From positions 33,809,921 to 33,873,920 of the forward strand of contig OZ020485.1 in NCBI GenBank assembly GCA_963971405.1: a stretch of 64,000 nucleotides of DNA, in the 5' to 3' direction. Each line of letters begins with the position of its first letter. Positions within the stretch are counted from its first letter, which is position 1. The position numbers were made by a program, and so were the translations under genes. Of this stretch, positions 1 through 11,333 are shown piece by piece. The notes beneath the pieces are model-generated. The model was given only the letters and a program-made list of their open reading frames with translations. It made no database searches and had not been told where the DNA came from. Origin of the DNA: Psococerastis gibbosa. Taxonomy: Eukaryota > Arthropoda > Insecta > Psocodea > Psocidae.

Positions 1-110
1 AGCTTTTTTTATAAGCGGAAAAATTTGAATTTTGTAGGTGTGGTCTTTGTATTAACTCCTAACACAGGAAATATAGTATATAGAGGTACATCATACATCA
101 TATATCATCA

Positions 111-366
111 GTAGTCAGAATGGCGTAGAGGTAACGACTCGGACTATCATCCAGAAGGTGACTGGTTCGAGTCCCACCCGAATGCCAAAATTTTCTAGTG
201 GTACAATTATTTATCTTCTGACTACCATGCTTCGGAGGGCATGTAAAGCCGGCGGTCCCGGCAGTCTTCCCTGACTGTCGATAGGTTAAACAGGAGGCTG
301 TTGATGCAACCTGAAAACTCCTGTACCACGGGTAGTACCACCCCGACACGAATTTACTTTACTTTT
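111..366 (+). mobile_element. Complete tRNA-derived SINE, subfamily A
   Basis: The head resembles a tRNA gene. An A box (TGGCGTAGAGG) lies at 121-131 and a perfect B box (GGTTCGAGTCC) at 164-174, the spacing expected of an internal RNA polymerase III promoter. After the head comes a central block (CCATGCTTCGGAGGGCATGT, about 227-246) that also occurs in the copies near 34.8 kb and 47.9 kb. The tail after that block differs from those copies and ends in TTTAC-like units. An exact 11-bp direct repeat, ATATATCATCA, flanks the element at 100-110 and 367-377. That is the target duplication expected of LINE-driven insertion and it fixes both ends. The duplication is exact, so the insertion is fairly young. 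Confidence 0.85.
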
Positions 367-377
367 ATATATCATCA

Positions 378-1586
378 TTGCTTTCTTTTGTTTATAGGGG
401 GTTTGATGAATCTGACAGGCTACGACCTTAATCTTGGTATTTACAAAATAAGCCAACAAGCCAGGATTGGTTAGAATTGGGAACTGGTAAGTTAGTTAGG
501 TAATAAGAAAAATGTTGTACAATTTTTACTCAGTAGGTATGATTTTATTAATTTCTTACTGAATTTACCTAAAAATGCATGTTTGAAATATATAAACTGC
601 TCTAATCTCAGGAGTATAGGTAACGCGACTACTTTTAATGGTCCCACAATTTGTGATATCAAATACTTGGACGTAGCCAAGAAAATTCGTAACCGTTTAG
701 TTGAAGCCAGTCTCCATAATAAACCAAATATTTACTACCAATTTTTTATAATACATAGAACTAGTTATAAATGTTCATAATAAAATGGTGATATTACACA
801 AGCATTAAAAGGGTATAAAAATAGTCAACTTACATTACGGCAGATGGATGAACAATCCAAGATGGTAGCCTCGGTGGTGATCCATCAAGTCCAAAGTCAC
901 AGAATTTGGGCGGGGTTTCTGCGCCAGCCATTTCCATTAAAAACCAATTTAAAACACAACATAGGAAATCGAGGTATTAAAACTCAAAATCAACAAATAA
1001 TAAAACAATACTGGAATGAAATTCGTTCAGTTTGAAGGCGAGATTTGCAATTTTTACAATTTTGTTTTCTATTTTTCTAATACGAATTTTGTGTGCAAGG
1101 GGAAGCGCCATGTTGCCCATCTCCATTGAGCAGTTGCGCGTTGCGATTTTCGATAGTTCTTTGTTTATTTTCTTTTATTTTTGGTAAGTTTCTTTTAAAA
1201 CTTGACATAAGCTGTCGTACATATACACTAGACTGTATATTTACAAAATAGGCCTTAGTCTACACGTAGAGGTTGAGTTGAATTCAAATTGGGCATTGAT
1301 GAAACTGAATTATCTAAATTATAATTCAGCACTGTTTGAAAAGCGTTTCCATGATATTTGATATCGTCTGCAACAAAATAACTTAGAGCAGTTCATTGTA
1401 ATTTGTTGAACTACGTTTGCAACTGTTTGTTGGCTATACACCCTACAAATCCGCACTGTATAATATACTTTTAATTACGCATATTATACTTTTAATTATA
1501 ATCTCGCGTGTCATAACTTATATTAAAAATGTGCTATAAACATAGACCCTACTGCTTATTCAACCATTTTAAATATACTTGTACAA
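378..1586. other. AT-rich stretch with no feature seen
   Basis: Short open frames on both strands near 490-1035 have no recognisable protein character. No repeat shared with the rest of the window was noticed. Confidence 0.5.
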
Positions 1587-1589
1587 TAT

Positions 1590-1969
1590 TCGCTCATGCA
1601 CGAGAAAAGTGACACATTTCTAAATATTGACTTTTGAGATAATTCAAATTTTAGTTCTGACCATTTTTTAGTTTTTACTTGTAGTACTATCGAGACACTT
1701 AATACTTTTGAGTTGTGACAGCTTGCTTGAAAGAGAAGTGTAATTACCACGTCAACGCCTGGAGCATATTCCGAATTATGTCAGTATTGCCAAACCCAAA
1801 GTAGACAAATTTGACAATGGATCAGTGACAAAACGCAATCTTATGGAAACAAATTGAACTAGATATGTGACACTACATTCATAAAATTCGCTGTATTTTC
1901 CTCAACATTTTTGTATAAATAACTCAATTTTGCAATTTTTGAAATGTCACTTTTCTCGTGCATGAGCGA
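1590..1969. mobile_element. Foldback MITE with 25-bp perfect terminal inverted repeats
   Basis: The left end reads TCGCTCATGCACGAGAAAAG and continues GTGACA-like for about 25 bases. The right end is its exact reverse complement. The trinucleotide TAT flanks both ends (1587-1589 and 1970-1972). A 3-bp duplication of the form TWA or similar points to a PIF/Harbinger-type transposase, although TA alone would point to Tc1/mariner. The 380-bp interior has no open frame, so it is non-autonomous. Confidence 0.7.
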
Positions 1970-1972
1970 TAT

Positions 1973-2214
1973 GTGAGAACAAAATATAGAACAACGTAAC
2001 TTAAGGGATTATCAATTTTTTTACACTGGATTTTATGATATATTAAAGAAACGTCATGGCACGACAGCCCAATAAGGGTCTCAGCACAGGTGGAGGATAA
2101 TCCCTTATGACTATTGCCCGATTTGGGATGTTGCGGTAAGCAACATGCTCATATGATTTAAATTTACAGTCAGAAATTAACTAATGCTGATAAGGCAACC
2201 TCTTATGGACATTA
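1973..2214. other. Short unassigned spacer
   Basis: No coding or repeat signal was recognised. Confidence 0.4.
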
Positions 2215-2365
2215 TAATATCCAACAAAGGGAATCGTGGGAAATCTATTCAGTGCGGGACTCGAACCAAGATCTTTGCCTTACCGGGGCATCGGGATACT
2301 AAATTACAGATAGCGTGGATGCTAACACGATGACCAGGAAAGGCATAATCGTGGATTCGAGTTTC
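2215..2365 (-). mobile_element. tRNA-derived SINE, another family
   Basis: Read on the minus strand, a perfect B box GGTTCGAGTCC lies at 2267-2257. It is followed by CGCACTGAATAG-like sequence and preceded by a GC-richer tRNA-like head. No flanking duplication was identified, so the ends are approximate. The region past the head does not match the SINEs at 111 or 34.7 kb. It could also be an old tRNA pseudogene. Confidence 0.45.
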
Positions 2366-3311
2366 ACTCTGCTCACATTTTCCTCCAGATGTTTTACTAT
2401 AAATTATTTAAAAATTACTATAACTTACTATACTTGCTATAACATATTGTAAGTTATAATGAAGATGTTATTACGAGGAGGTTACCTCTTCAACCAAATT
2501 TATTTTAATGCCAGTGTTATATTTTTCTAAATATTTCTAATATATTTTACCATACCATATAATACTACGATATAATGTACTATATTATGCATGCATGTGT
2601 TATACTGCAAGCTTATTTACTTTGCTGTACACAGTTTTAAGCATATATTAATATACAGTAATGTAAATCAATGGTGTTAAACAATCCCGGCCTAAGTTGT
2701 TGCTGTTTTGTATTGCATCAAACATTAGAATGAACATAAAACCAGGGTACTGTAGGCAAGCTGCATTAAATTACATATTAACGATACAGTTTAACATTCC
2801 TCAAGTGGTGCAATAAATTTTCTGCTTCTTGATTGTTCAGCCATTTGAAAAAAAAACTTTTTCATCTGCTTACGCGGGTTATAAATAATTTACCATAATA
2901 TAAATTAGTTTCCGTTGAAATGATGGACTAGCATGAAGTCACTAGCCTTGATGCTTCTGTAATTATGGCTCCAACACCTAACAAGACGAGTTATAGGTGC
3001 TATGTTAAATAATACATGCTCCATGATTTATTATCATGTGATGTATACCAAGGTACCAAAATTAAATGCATTTCTAATTTAAACTTTGACGTGAAATAAT
3101 TTCCGTGTTGTCTTGAAAAATTTCATGCGAGTAATATTTGCATTTTTCGTGCGGAGAAGTATTTAAATGTGGCCAATTACAAAACTCTCAAATTGTTGAA
3201 TGTATAGAGAAGAAATATCAGATTGACTAAGTTATTTTTAGTAAGGTTTCGGTCTAAAAATAATCCAAATATTTTATTCCAATAGTAGTAAGAACAATCA
3301 ACAATCAACAA
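2366..3311. other. AT-rich stretch with no feature seen
   Basis: Low-complexity AT-rich DNA. No repeat shared with other parts of the window and no credible coding frame was recognised. Confidence 0.45.
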
Positions 3312-3596
3312 TCAACAAGTGATGAAGCAGTAGGATCCGGAATGATAGGCTGTGGTCGTTTTGAAAGTGTAATTCCAAACGTTTCATCAAAGTCTGCAGT
3401 CAACATATCACCAGTGGAAATGTATAGACTACAAAGAAACTCTATTCTTAACTTCTATTCTAATTGAGGTCCAATCTAAGTTCCACTGAAGATGTTGACC
3501 GCAGATGTTGACGAAGCGTTTGGAGTGACTACGACCTATCATCCCGGATTCTACTGCTTCCTTGCGTAACTCCGGGCATGAATGTCCTTGTAATTA
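3312..3596. mobile_element. Foldback element P (hammerhead-like family), copy 1
   Basis: The two arms are inverted copies of each other. The left arm reads GATGAAGCAGTAGGATCCGG and the right arm reads CCGGATTCTACTGCTTCC. Each arm also contains the block TTCCACTGAAGATGTTGACC or its complement (right arm at 3481-3500). Related pieces occur at 24005-24043, 36923-36990 and 51095-51271, and the 51-kb copy also shares the flank CGTAACTCCGG. The inner block has the form CTGAAGA, stem, GAA discussed in the findings. No coding capacity is present. Confidence 0.7.
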
Positions 3597-3760
3597 TATT
3601 GCCATACCATAAGCAATATAATTACAAAGCTAAGCTCAGCTGTACCCCTGACAGTCAATGTTTCTGCTGCTCTAACCACCTTTGGCTCAAGCTGCATAAT
3701 TTTTTATAAGTTAACATTTAATTCTTTAAAAATAATTAAACGTTGTAATATTTAATTAAA

Positions 3761-4464
3761 GAACCGGTCCGAGTTTACTCGAACATGCTTTCCAATTTAT
3801 CAAAATTAGTAGATAGAGAAAATGAGTAATTTCATGGTAAATAATTTTCCTATGGTTAAATTTCCGATATCTCGGGGGGGGGGGGGGGGATTGTCCACCT
3901 GACGCCACTGGAGGTGAGATAAATTCTAGTTAGGTCAGACCAACACATTACCACACAGCAATACTGGCAGGGCACGCAATGCACTTGAACGTGAATTTTC
4001 TATAATTTTTTCAAAAAAACATTTTTTTGCACAAAACCAAATACTTTTCTGGGAAAGCAGCCTGTCCGGTTTCTTTACTCAATTTAACACCTAATAAAAC
4101 ATACCTGAAGTTAGAAATCATCGATAGAAAGGTTTCGCAGAAAAATTATTTTTTAGTCATTTTTCATTAAAATTTAGTTATTTTTATTTTTTTACCCCCA
4201 GAAGTAACCTATCAAGGGGCAAGCGACCCCCCGCATTTCGTTAACATTAATAATGACTACAATATATGTGAATTTAAAAGAAATCGTTGGAGCCGTTTTT
4301 GAGAAGTAATTTTTTTAGACGTTTTTTTGGAGTTTTTTTGAGAATAAAACCCCCCAAATTAAGTTAGCCCCAAATAAAAAAAATTCTTCCGAGGTATGAT
4401 TTTTTTTAACCTACATGCCGAATTTCATCAAAATGGACCGAGTAGTTTGCCCGGAAATCGACGC

Positions 4465-4507
<43 letters not shown>

Positions 4508-4634
4508 TTTCGTAAAAACCACTTTTTTGGGTTCCTGGGACCTTAAAACGTGTAAATCCGTTGAAATCTCAGAATCGAAAATTTCGACCGTCACAAAGCT
4601 TTCCTTATACTATACGTATAAATTGGAAAGCAAT
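3761..4634 (+). mobile_element. CAGA-bearing dispersed repeat, copy 1 (about 870 bp)
   Basis: It is collinear with 33797-34646 from GAACCGGTCCGAG to GGAAAGCA. A third, more diverged copy of the right part lies at about 58640-58970. Both full copies contain a G tract near 3880 and 33910, a block reading GAATTTCATCAAAATCGACC or close, and a CAGA microsatellite (about ten units here, 4465-4505). Short inverted repeats TGCTTTCCAATTTA lie at 3786-3799 and, inverted, at 4619-4632. Homology continues 25 bases outside the left one, so these may be subterminal. It could be a non-autonomous DNA transposon or a LINE-related 3' end; the class is unresolved. Confidence 0.75.
4465..4505. repeat. CAGA tetranucleotide microsatellite
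   Basis: About ten CAGA units inside the dispersed repeat. The second copy of that repeat has about six at the same place (34498-34522), so the array length varies between copies. Confidence 0.9.
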
Positions 4635-5106
4635 AATCTAATAATTAAAAGTCAAGGAATCCACCATCAATGATCAACACGAAATATATTTTTAAAATTA
4701 GTACACAGCAGAGTGGGATATGGCCCATTAATTGAGTTTTCATGCATGCTCACAAATAACTCATCAGCGACAAATATTATAAAACGAAATAGGAAAGGCT
4801 GCATGGGAAGTGGGAACGGGGTTATTTGTGTGAAGTGCTGCAGGAATGAAAGTACATAAAACACTCAGCCAAAGCTGTTACTCATTCATCGCATAGCTGC
4901 GGCTTCCATCATTCACCATAAGTATAATTCAGAATGTCTGCTGCCGTAGAACTTAGAACCTTATATTTGGGTTTTACTAAATCTAGTTATTATAACAAGT
5001 TTTATTAAAACACAAATTTTTTGTTTTCCCAACTTATGCCTAGCTTGATATGGTCTAGAATTACGGATACTCTATCGTTCACTAACAATGCGAATATATA
5101 TACATC

Positions 5107-5295
5107 GACTTTGATGGCCAGGTGGTAACGTGCTTGCGCTTGTGCGAGTCTTTACACGCCATGCAATCGGAGACGTGTCGTACTCATCACGGGTAGTAAC
5201 CTGCAGAGGCGACTGAAAAGGTCAATCGGATACATTCATACATTCATTAAATTGCTTATATGCGATTAATCTTTTATAAAAAAAAATTTAACGAT
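5107..5295 (+). mobile_element. SINE-like repeat, family B, copy 1
   Basis: It begins near GACTTTGATGGCCAGGTGGT and contains CTTGTGCGAGTCTTTACACG, then GGAGACGTGTCGT, CGACTGAAAAGGTCAATCGG and an AT-rich tail. Related copies lie at about 16271-16445, 33628-33791 (minus), 35532-35690, 45800-45930 (minus) and 62868-63045. The TGGCCAGGTGG block is close to a polymerase III A box, but no good B box follows. A tRNA origin is therefore likely but unproven. No target duplication was found. Confidence 0.65.
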
Positions 5296-7624
5296 TACTC
5301 AAATTAGAGCAGAGACCCATGTAAATTCGAGTTGATTCCTGAATCGAGTAATTACTTTCGATTTCCGAGTGTTCGGAATCGATTTTGATTGGTTTTTGTG
5401 TTTTGTCAGTATCGATTGATGTCCATTAGTTTGAGCTTTCAATTGTAGCTCACTGCAATTTGCAAATGCTTTTGTTTCAATACAACATGAGGCAAAGGGG
5501 AGACTTTGTAAGGCCAGCACCACGCACGGCCAAGTGTGAGTGACTGGATCCTATACTACTAGGATTCAACTACCTTTTAAAACCCCCGAATGAACTGAGA
5601 TTGGCGAAAAATGCTACCAACTTCCCTACATTTCTTAGAGTTCATCTCTTAAAAAAAACTTTCTACACTGTTACTGAGGCACCTGCACAATGGAAATGAC
5701 AGAACTACCTGATTTTGACGATTTTATATGTATATTTACATATACATATTTAATTATTTAATACCTGGGTTATAGTGGAGCAGGGTAAGATTGGATGTGA
5801 CGTCATTTGCTGAAAAGTATAGCTAATAGGACTGGGGATAGGAGGCACTCACTACGGAAGGAAGCTTCAACTTTTGATCCAATTTGAGTCTGACACAGTG
5901 CGCGGGTATGTCACACCGGATGTATTTGCTTTGGTATATTTCACATATTTTGTGATTATTAATTTTTGCTTACCTGCCATCAGTAAGCATTGGAACGGAG
6001 TTGCGTTGAGACTGCACTAAAACTTAAAAGAGATGAAATAGCTGGTTCGTGCAGTTCTAATTCTCCACGGACGTAATTGCAGGAAAAGGTCAAACGTTCT
6101 CGACTCCCGAGTAAATAAAAAGCTGAATTATACGTTTCGGAAATCGTGCTTAGCGTCCAATGAGCTAATAATGTTCAATTTATTGATTAGCTAAAAAGAA
6201 GGCCACAAGCGCTTCAAACTTACAGTAAATTACCCTGCTTACATTTAATTAAGTGGACAGCTACAGATTTAAAGCGAATATATGCTAGTACCGTCAAGTA
6301 AAGTGACTTCTTTATTGCCGTACAATACATAAGTTTTTTAGGTACCGCAAATAAATCTACAAATACGTTACATCAATATAAAGCTGTTGAACTTTCAAAT
6401 TCTTCTTGTACAATCAGTGATCGAGAAAAATTGTATGGGGGGGGGGGGCGGAGGTAGGCCTACACTGGCTATACTCCCAGAAAAAGTTATGAAAGTATAG
6501 GGGAAAAAATTGGGATTTATGTTTGTATAATTTCTTATAAAATCTAGTTTATAATCTTATCAAGACGGACGCCATTGACCTCTCCTGCTCCTAAGAATTT
6601 AAAAACTCTGCCTACTACTGATAGCTTGTAGAATTTTAAATAAATACTTACTATTAATCAAAGTTCATTTATATTGTGGAAATGCATAATAAATTTTAGT
6701 TTCAATTGTAAAATATATTAAGCCAACCATGCAGGCAGGTAGGCTTAGTTAAGCTGGAGATTTATCCGTAGCCGCGCACTACAAATAAATAAAACGGATG
6801 TTGGCGTGACTGGCTATTAAAATAGGGATTTTATCTGGATATAATAACTCAGGAACATGCGTTTTATTTTCATGGTGAAGATTTGTAGAACGCCATTTAT
6901 ACGTTAACTTGCAAATAATGAATGTGGGAAATGTGTCTTATGCATTTAATTAAACAAGCGCACGTTTATTACTTTTGCACCTATGCACATTGTACATTTG
7001 CAACTCACGGTCTAAAATAATTTACATAAGTTTAGCATTCTATTCGAACTCTTAGGCATCATCTTCTTCTTCTTCTCTTCTATCGATGATATGCGATCAT
7101 CATGGCCACTGTCGTGCGATGATAATCATACCAGGGAATTGTCATGCAGTGGTTTCCAGTTGTCTTCTGCGTCCTTTTGCTGTTGACTGCTCATTAAGTT
7201 CCTCCACCTTGTGGAGTTTTCCAACCCCAGGACAAAACTCGGTTACCTATCCGTTTTGTCACCGCTTCCATTTTCACCGCGAGGATGTACAGATTAGAGA
7301 TTTTCGCGTCTTTACCTCTGAGACGATAAGGGATTACTCAGAAACTCTGCTATACTTTCTTACTCTTATGTAGTATTTTGTATCTCACCAATAATATAAT
7401 GTAAGTTTTTTTATATCCTCTTTTGCTATAAACATTTAATGTAATTAAACTTTTAATATAAAAATTATATATATTATATTATTTAGTATATAGTGAACTA
7501 CCATATTATCTCTTATAAACAAGTTTTATTTTGCCTGTGTAAAGTAAGAAAGAATGAAAATTGTCTTTATTTTCCACTTGGGCGAATTTTGGGCTTTCCC
7601 ATTTACAATTCGATCTTTACAGTA
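5296..7624. other. Long stretch without a recognised gene
   Basis: Mostly AT-rich. A homopolymer G tract lies near 6437. A CT-rich run lies near 7060-7080. The open frame at 7086-7373 has no domain signature. The segment 5670-5730 is similar, inverted, to about 44175-44230 (it shares GACAGAACTACCTGAT), so it is part of an old repeat. No gene is supported. Confidence 0.45.
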
Positions 7625-7912
7625 CGATATTTACTATTAGTAGTAGTAGTGTTCGTCGGGTTAATAACGACTTAGGCTTCATATTTGGGCCCATAGAGCG
7701 ACTCCGACTTGACTGTCCTATGCCAGCCCAGTGGACCTCCTGAATATAGTGGATTCCGACCACTTGGGAAACACAGTGAAGTCACACGATTAGTTCGGAG
7801 GTGACCAGGACAAGTCCTACCATGTTTCCCTACCGGCACTGTGCACACGATCAAGTTATCTGCAGCTTTGAACCTGCTCTGGTCCGCTGGATTCAACATG
7901 GTATGGCGGCCG
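7625..7912 (-). repeat. Interspersed repeat R1, internally deleted copy
   Basis: On the minus strand it begins CCGGCCGCCATACCATGTTG and runs through CCAAGTGGT and GGAATCCACTATA to TTATTAACCCGACGAACACT. It matches 57386-58236 (plus strand) at both ends but lacks the roughly 560 bases between about 57597 and 58157. It matches 30187-30386 over the first 200 bases. The translation of one frame is conserved between copies (see findings). The class of the family is unknown and no terminal repeats were seen. Confidence 0.7.
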
Positions 7913-8944
7913 GGTTATGTATTTACTATTAACAATTTTATTTACATGGGTAACGACTAACAATAGTCTTCAAAGTGGACCAGTATATTTGAAGAGCAGG
8001 TGCTATGGTCGGCTGACACTGGCCACTATACAAGTCTCGTGTGTAATAAAACCAAGCATAATATAGAGAACTTGTCTCAACATTAATTTATATTTAAAAC
8101 ACAATTTTAAGGCATTAAATTCACTTCAAGGCGATTTAGCGGCACTTATTTCTGACAGCCTCAATTATTTTATGATAAAAAAATGTAATTTAATAAATGG
8201 ACTACCAGTACCTGTATACCCACTTTAATTTCACAATTAAAATAATTCCTCGGTCTCTTAACTGTGCAAGTTTCATTTAGGGAATATCAGTGGCATTGCA
8301 ACACCGCTGAAGTTATACTTACACGAAGCGCATAATAAAAACTTTAATAAATCTCGTCTTCGATTATATTTTTTGAACAATCTACAAGCCATTGTGGATA
8401 AAGTATGTGTGTTAAAGAGCTCAACGTTAATTTTCAGCGCATGTCATATTCCTGAATTTAAAACCTCTACAAATTGTAATTATAAAGAAATAAATTTTTC
8501 GCTCCTGATTCACGTGTGGCCATGTGGGGCCCCTAACTTCAAGTTCTTCTATACAATGCTCATGCGTGTTGATTAGAAGTGCTGAAGGCTCATTGTAAGG
8601 GAAAAATGGTTCCGTCCATACGCTTTAAATACACAATTCTATTATTTCTATTTCTATCGTGACGAAACTGTACAATGAAAGAGCACAAAACCCCTTGCAG
8701 TGAGTCACAATAATTTTCTTAGGTTAGGTTTCATGAATAATAATAATAATTTTAAGATTGCCATTGCTAAGTCAATGAGCGAGTTAACAAGTACGTTAGC
8801 AGCAGCCAGCAGCAGGTGCCGAGAAAGATATACAAAAACAATGGGCTTGCGGAGAGCCGAATTTTTTTTAATTTGCTAATATTTAAGGTTTTCAATACAA
8901 AGCCTTTTGTATTATTAAAAATTCACAAATATAGTGAACACTAT
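7913..8944. other. AT-rich spacer
   Basis: No gene or shared repeat was recognised. A short AAT run lies near 8737-8750 and CAGCAG-like units near 8800-8815. Confidence 0.4.
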
Positions 8945-9359
8945 GGCGGGTATGCCACTTGTCAGTTTTTCTTCATTTGTGCATTAAAAATTAATGAGAT
9001 TATTGTTCTAAGGCGGGGTTTCCACCGACCTCTCATTGCAGAATCCAAATGACATTGACGTGGTAGCAGATATCATTAATAAGTCTTGAATGTCTGCAAC
9101 CATGTCAATGTCATTTGCATTCTGCAATGAGAGGTCGGTGGAATATCCGCCTAAGGAGATTATTATGTAGATACTTAACTTATCTATTATAAATTAAGTT
9201 ATAATATAATAGAGAGAGATATCAATAATAAGTCTCTACCATATTTTAACTTAATTTATAATAAATAAGTTAAGTATCTACATAATAATCTCCATAACGA
9301 AAAATCTCATCAATTTTTATTGCACAAATGAAGAAAAACTGACAAATGGAATACCCACC
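8945..9359. mobile_element. Palindromic MITE (outer), split by a second MITE
   Basis: The left terminus reads GGCGGGTATGCCACTTGTCA and the right terminus is its near reverse complement (GACAAATGGAATACCCACC). TAT flanks both sides (8942-8944, 9360-9362). Further inside, GAGATTATTATGTAGATACT near 9158 and its complement near 9290 form the rest of the foldback. The left arm is interrupted by the element at 9012-9151. Removing that insert and one TAA leaves a continuous foldback of about 270 bp. It has no coding capacity. The 3-bp duplications suggest a PIF/Harbinger-type transposase acting in trans. Confidence 0.8.
9012..9151. mobile_element. Nested palindromic MITE, GGCGGGGTTTCC type
   Basis: The left end reads GGCGGGGTTTCCACCGACCT and continues CTCATTGCAGAATCC. 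The right end is the reverse complement with a few changes (GAGGTCGGTGGAATATCCGCC). TAA flanks both sides (9009-9011 and 9152-9154). Nearly the whole 140 bp is stem. The centre contains a GTAGCAGATATCATTAATAA block that recurs near 15345 and, in part, in the outer arms of the 38.7-kb element. Confidence 0.85.
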
Positions 9360-9364
9360 TATGA

Positions 9365-11145
9365 CCTATACATATAATAACAAATGACGTAACATGTAAA
9401 ACAACAACAATAAAATATGAATATTTTGACTTATGTAATTGGATATTCCCCTATGCATGGCTCAATTTTTTACTTTCCTTGTTGCCATTTTGAGCTTTGG
9501 TATAGTATGATTTACGTTTTGCTTGTCACGAAACCTACTATTTTGCGCCAATTTTTCTAAAATTTACCCCCGGGTGAGGCCCTAGCACTGTCATCATTGT
9601 AGAAACAAAAATACCTCTTTTTCTACAAGCTGCAATACAATTTTTTGCACTGCATTGAATACATAAATAAATGTACATATATTTTCAACATAAAGATGCA
9701 TTCAGGAGTTTGTTATTTTATTTGATTGGAATATGCCCCCTCCCCCCAGAAATCTGACTTGGTGCCCTTGATAATACGCACTGCGGGCTAATTATATCCT
9801 ACATTTCAAACCTTGGTTAAGACTGGTGTGTAAACCAATAGTACCAAGTAGACGAGTAGAAAACTTGGATGCCATCAGTATCATTATTACATGGGTAGTA
9901 ACTTTGTCGAATGGCATATCTCATGCGTACAGACCATTAATTCGAATTACGAGGTACAAACTCGTCATACATTAATAAATAATATGATAAAAATTAAAAA
10001 TGCTTAGGAATAAACTACATAGGTCATTAATAACGATTAGGACAGTACGTTATCATAGAGAGTGTAAATCCCTCCCACCGCCGTCGCGGTCATGAGATAT
10101 GCCCCCTGACGAACGACCAGCCACGTATTCTCTTGATTTACGCGACCACTCTGCTCCAGTGAGATTGTGAGGAGCGTAGGCATGAATCTAAAGTTATGTG
10201 ACTTATGTCGGCCTAAACTCGGTTCGCATGGGTCAGCGCTATTCTCTGAATTCCATAAACATCCCGTTTACTAGAAAATCACATCGTACATAAAACAATG
10301 TATTGAATTCTATAATTTTCTTTCGCATAGGCTACCATCCTTGGACTCGCATCTGTACTTGGTTAAGTCATGCTTTCGCCTATGTTTCAGTGCGTCAATG
10401 GTAAGCTTGTCTCCGCTTGTCCATTATCGCCTTTAGTCAGTGTAGGTTGACATCGAGAGCGTATATCGGTTTGCCAATGGCCAAAAATTCATATGGAAAC
10501 AATACAAATAATGTCCGAAATCCATGGGGTTGTTGGTATTGGACAAGGGACCTATGGACCACTATAAGTAGGACTGGGTCCATAAAAAGTCCTTAAAGAG
10601 GATCAGAATAAATAATGAATGTGGTAATCATCACTTTTTTTAAATTAAAGAAAGTATATAGGCAACTGGAAATAGGTCCGAGTCTAAATATATAAAAACA
10701 ATATTTTTAATGTTGCTAGGCTGTATACTAGGCGGCTCATTTGACGTTTCCCCTACTTTTCTATACAAGCTTTGCTCATTATTGTGACTATAGTTACCGT
10801 TTCTTTGCAAAATTGCACTACATTGCCATGGGTTGGAATTCATCTCTGACACTAATACAATGATAATGCTATGCAACCAAATTTTTAAAAATTGAAAATT
10901 TATTTACAATGATTATTTAACTTATGCATACAAATCGAATATTGGTTTTCAAGGGAAGTTTACGCATGACCAAATAAAAAAATTGTGAAATTTAAAATTT
11001 TTGCCACTTTCACTTTGTAATAGACCTATACTTCGTCATAATATTAAGTTAAACGAAATACAATACATAACTTAGTAAACAGGCACTGTTGGACCTGCAA
11101 TTGTTGATACGAAGCGATAGAAAAGATTTGAATCGATTGTATGTT
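9365..11145. other. Stretch without a recognised gene
   Basis: AT-rich, with a somewhat GC-richer patch at about 10070-10240 that has no recognised coding or RNA signature. Confidence 0.4.
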
Positions 11146-11148
11146 AAT

Positions 11149-11330
11149 GCGGCTATTCCACTTGTCAATATTCCGTCATTAATTTTGTGCGTCAATAATT
11201 GATGAGATTTTTGTTTAATGAGACTATTATGCAGATACTTAACTTATCCATTATAAATTAAGTTATAATATGGTAGAGACTCATTATTGATGCATAAATG
11301 ACGGAATATTGACAAGTGGAATAGCCACCC
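11149..11330. mobile_element. Palindromic MITE, GGCTATTCCACTTGTCAAT type
   Basis: The left end reads GCGGCTATTCCACTTGTCAA and the right end is the reverse complement (TTGACAAGTGGAATAGCCACC). AAT flanks both sides, although the first base or two of the repeat differ. The middle (GATACTTAACTTATCCATTA near 11235) closely matches the inner half-arm of the 8945-9359 element. The two elements therefore share a core but have diverged termini. Confidence 0.7.
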
Positions 11331-11333
11331 AAT

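Noticed and set aside
121-186. tRNA gene at the left edge
   Set aside because: A and B boxes are good, but the sequence does not close an acceptor stem, and it continues into a tail bounded by an 11-bp target duplication. It is a SINE head.
4406-4594. Minus-strand protein with repeated LSVC units
   Set aside because: The repeat comes from translating the CAGA microsatellite.
7086-7373. 95-codon plus-strand frame
   Set aside because: No recognisable domain, it starts after a CT-rich run, and there is no splice or promoter support.
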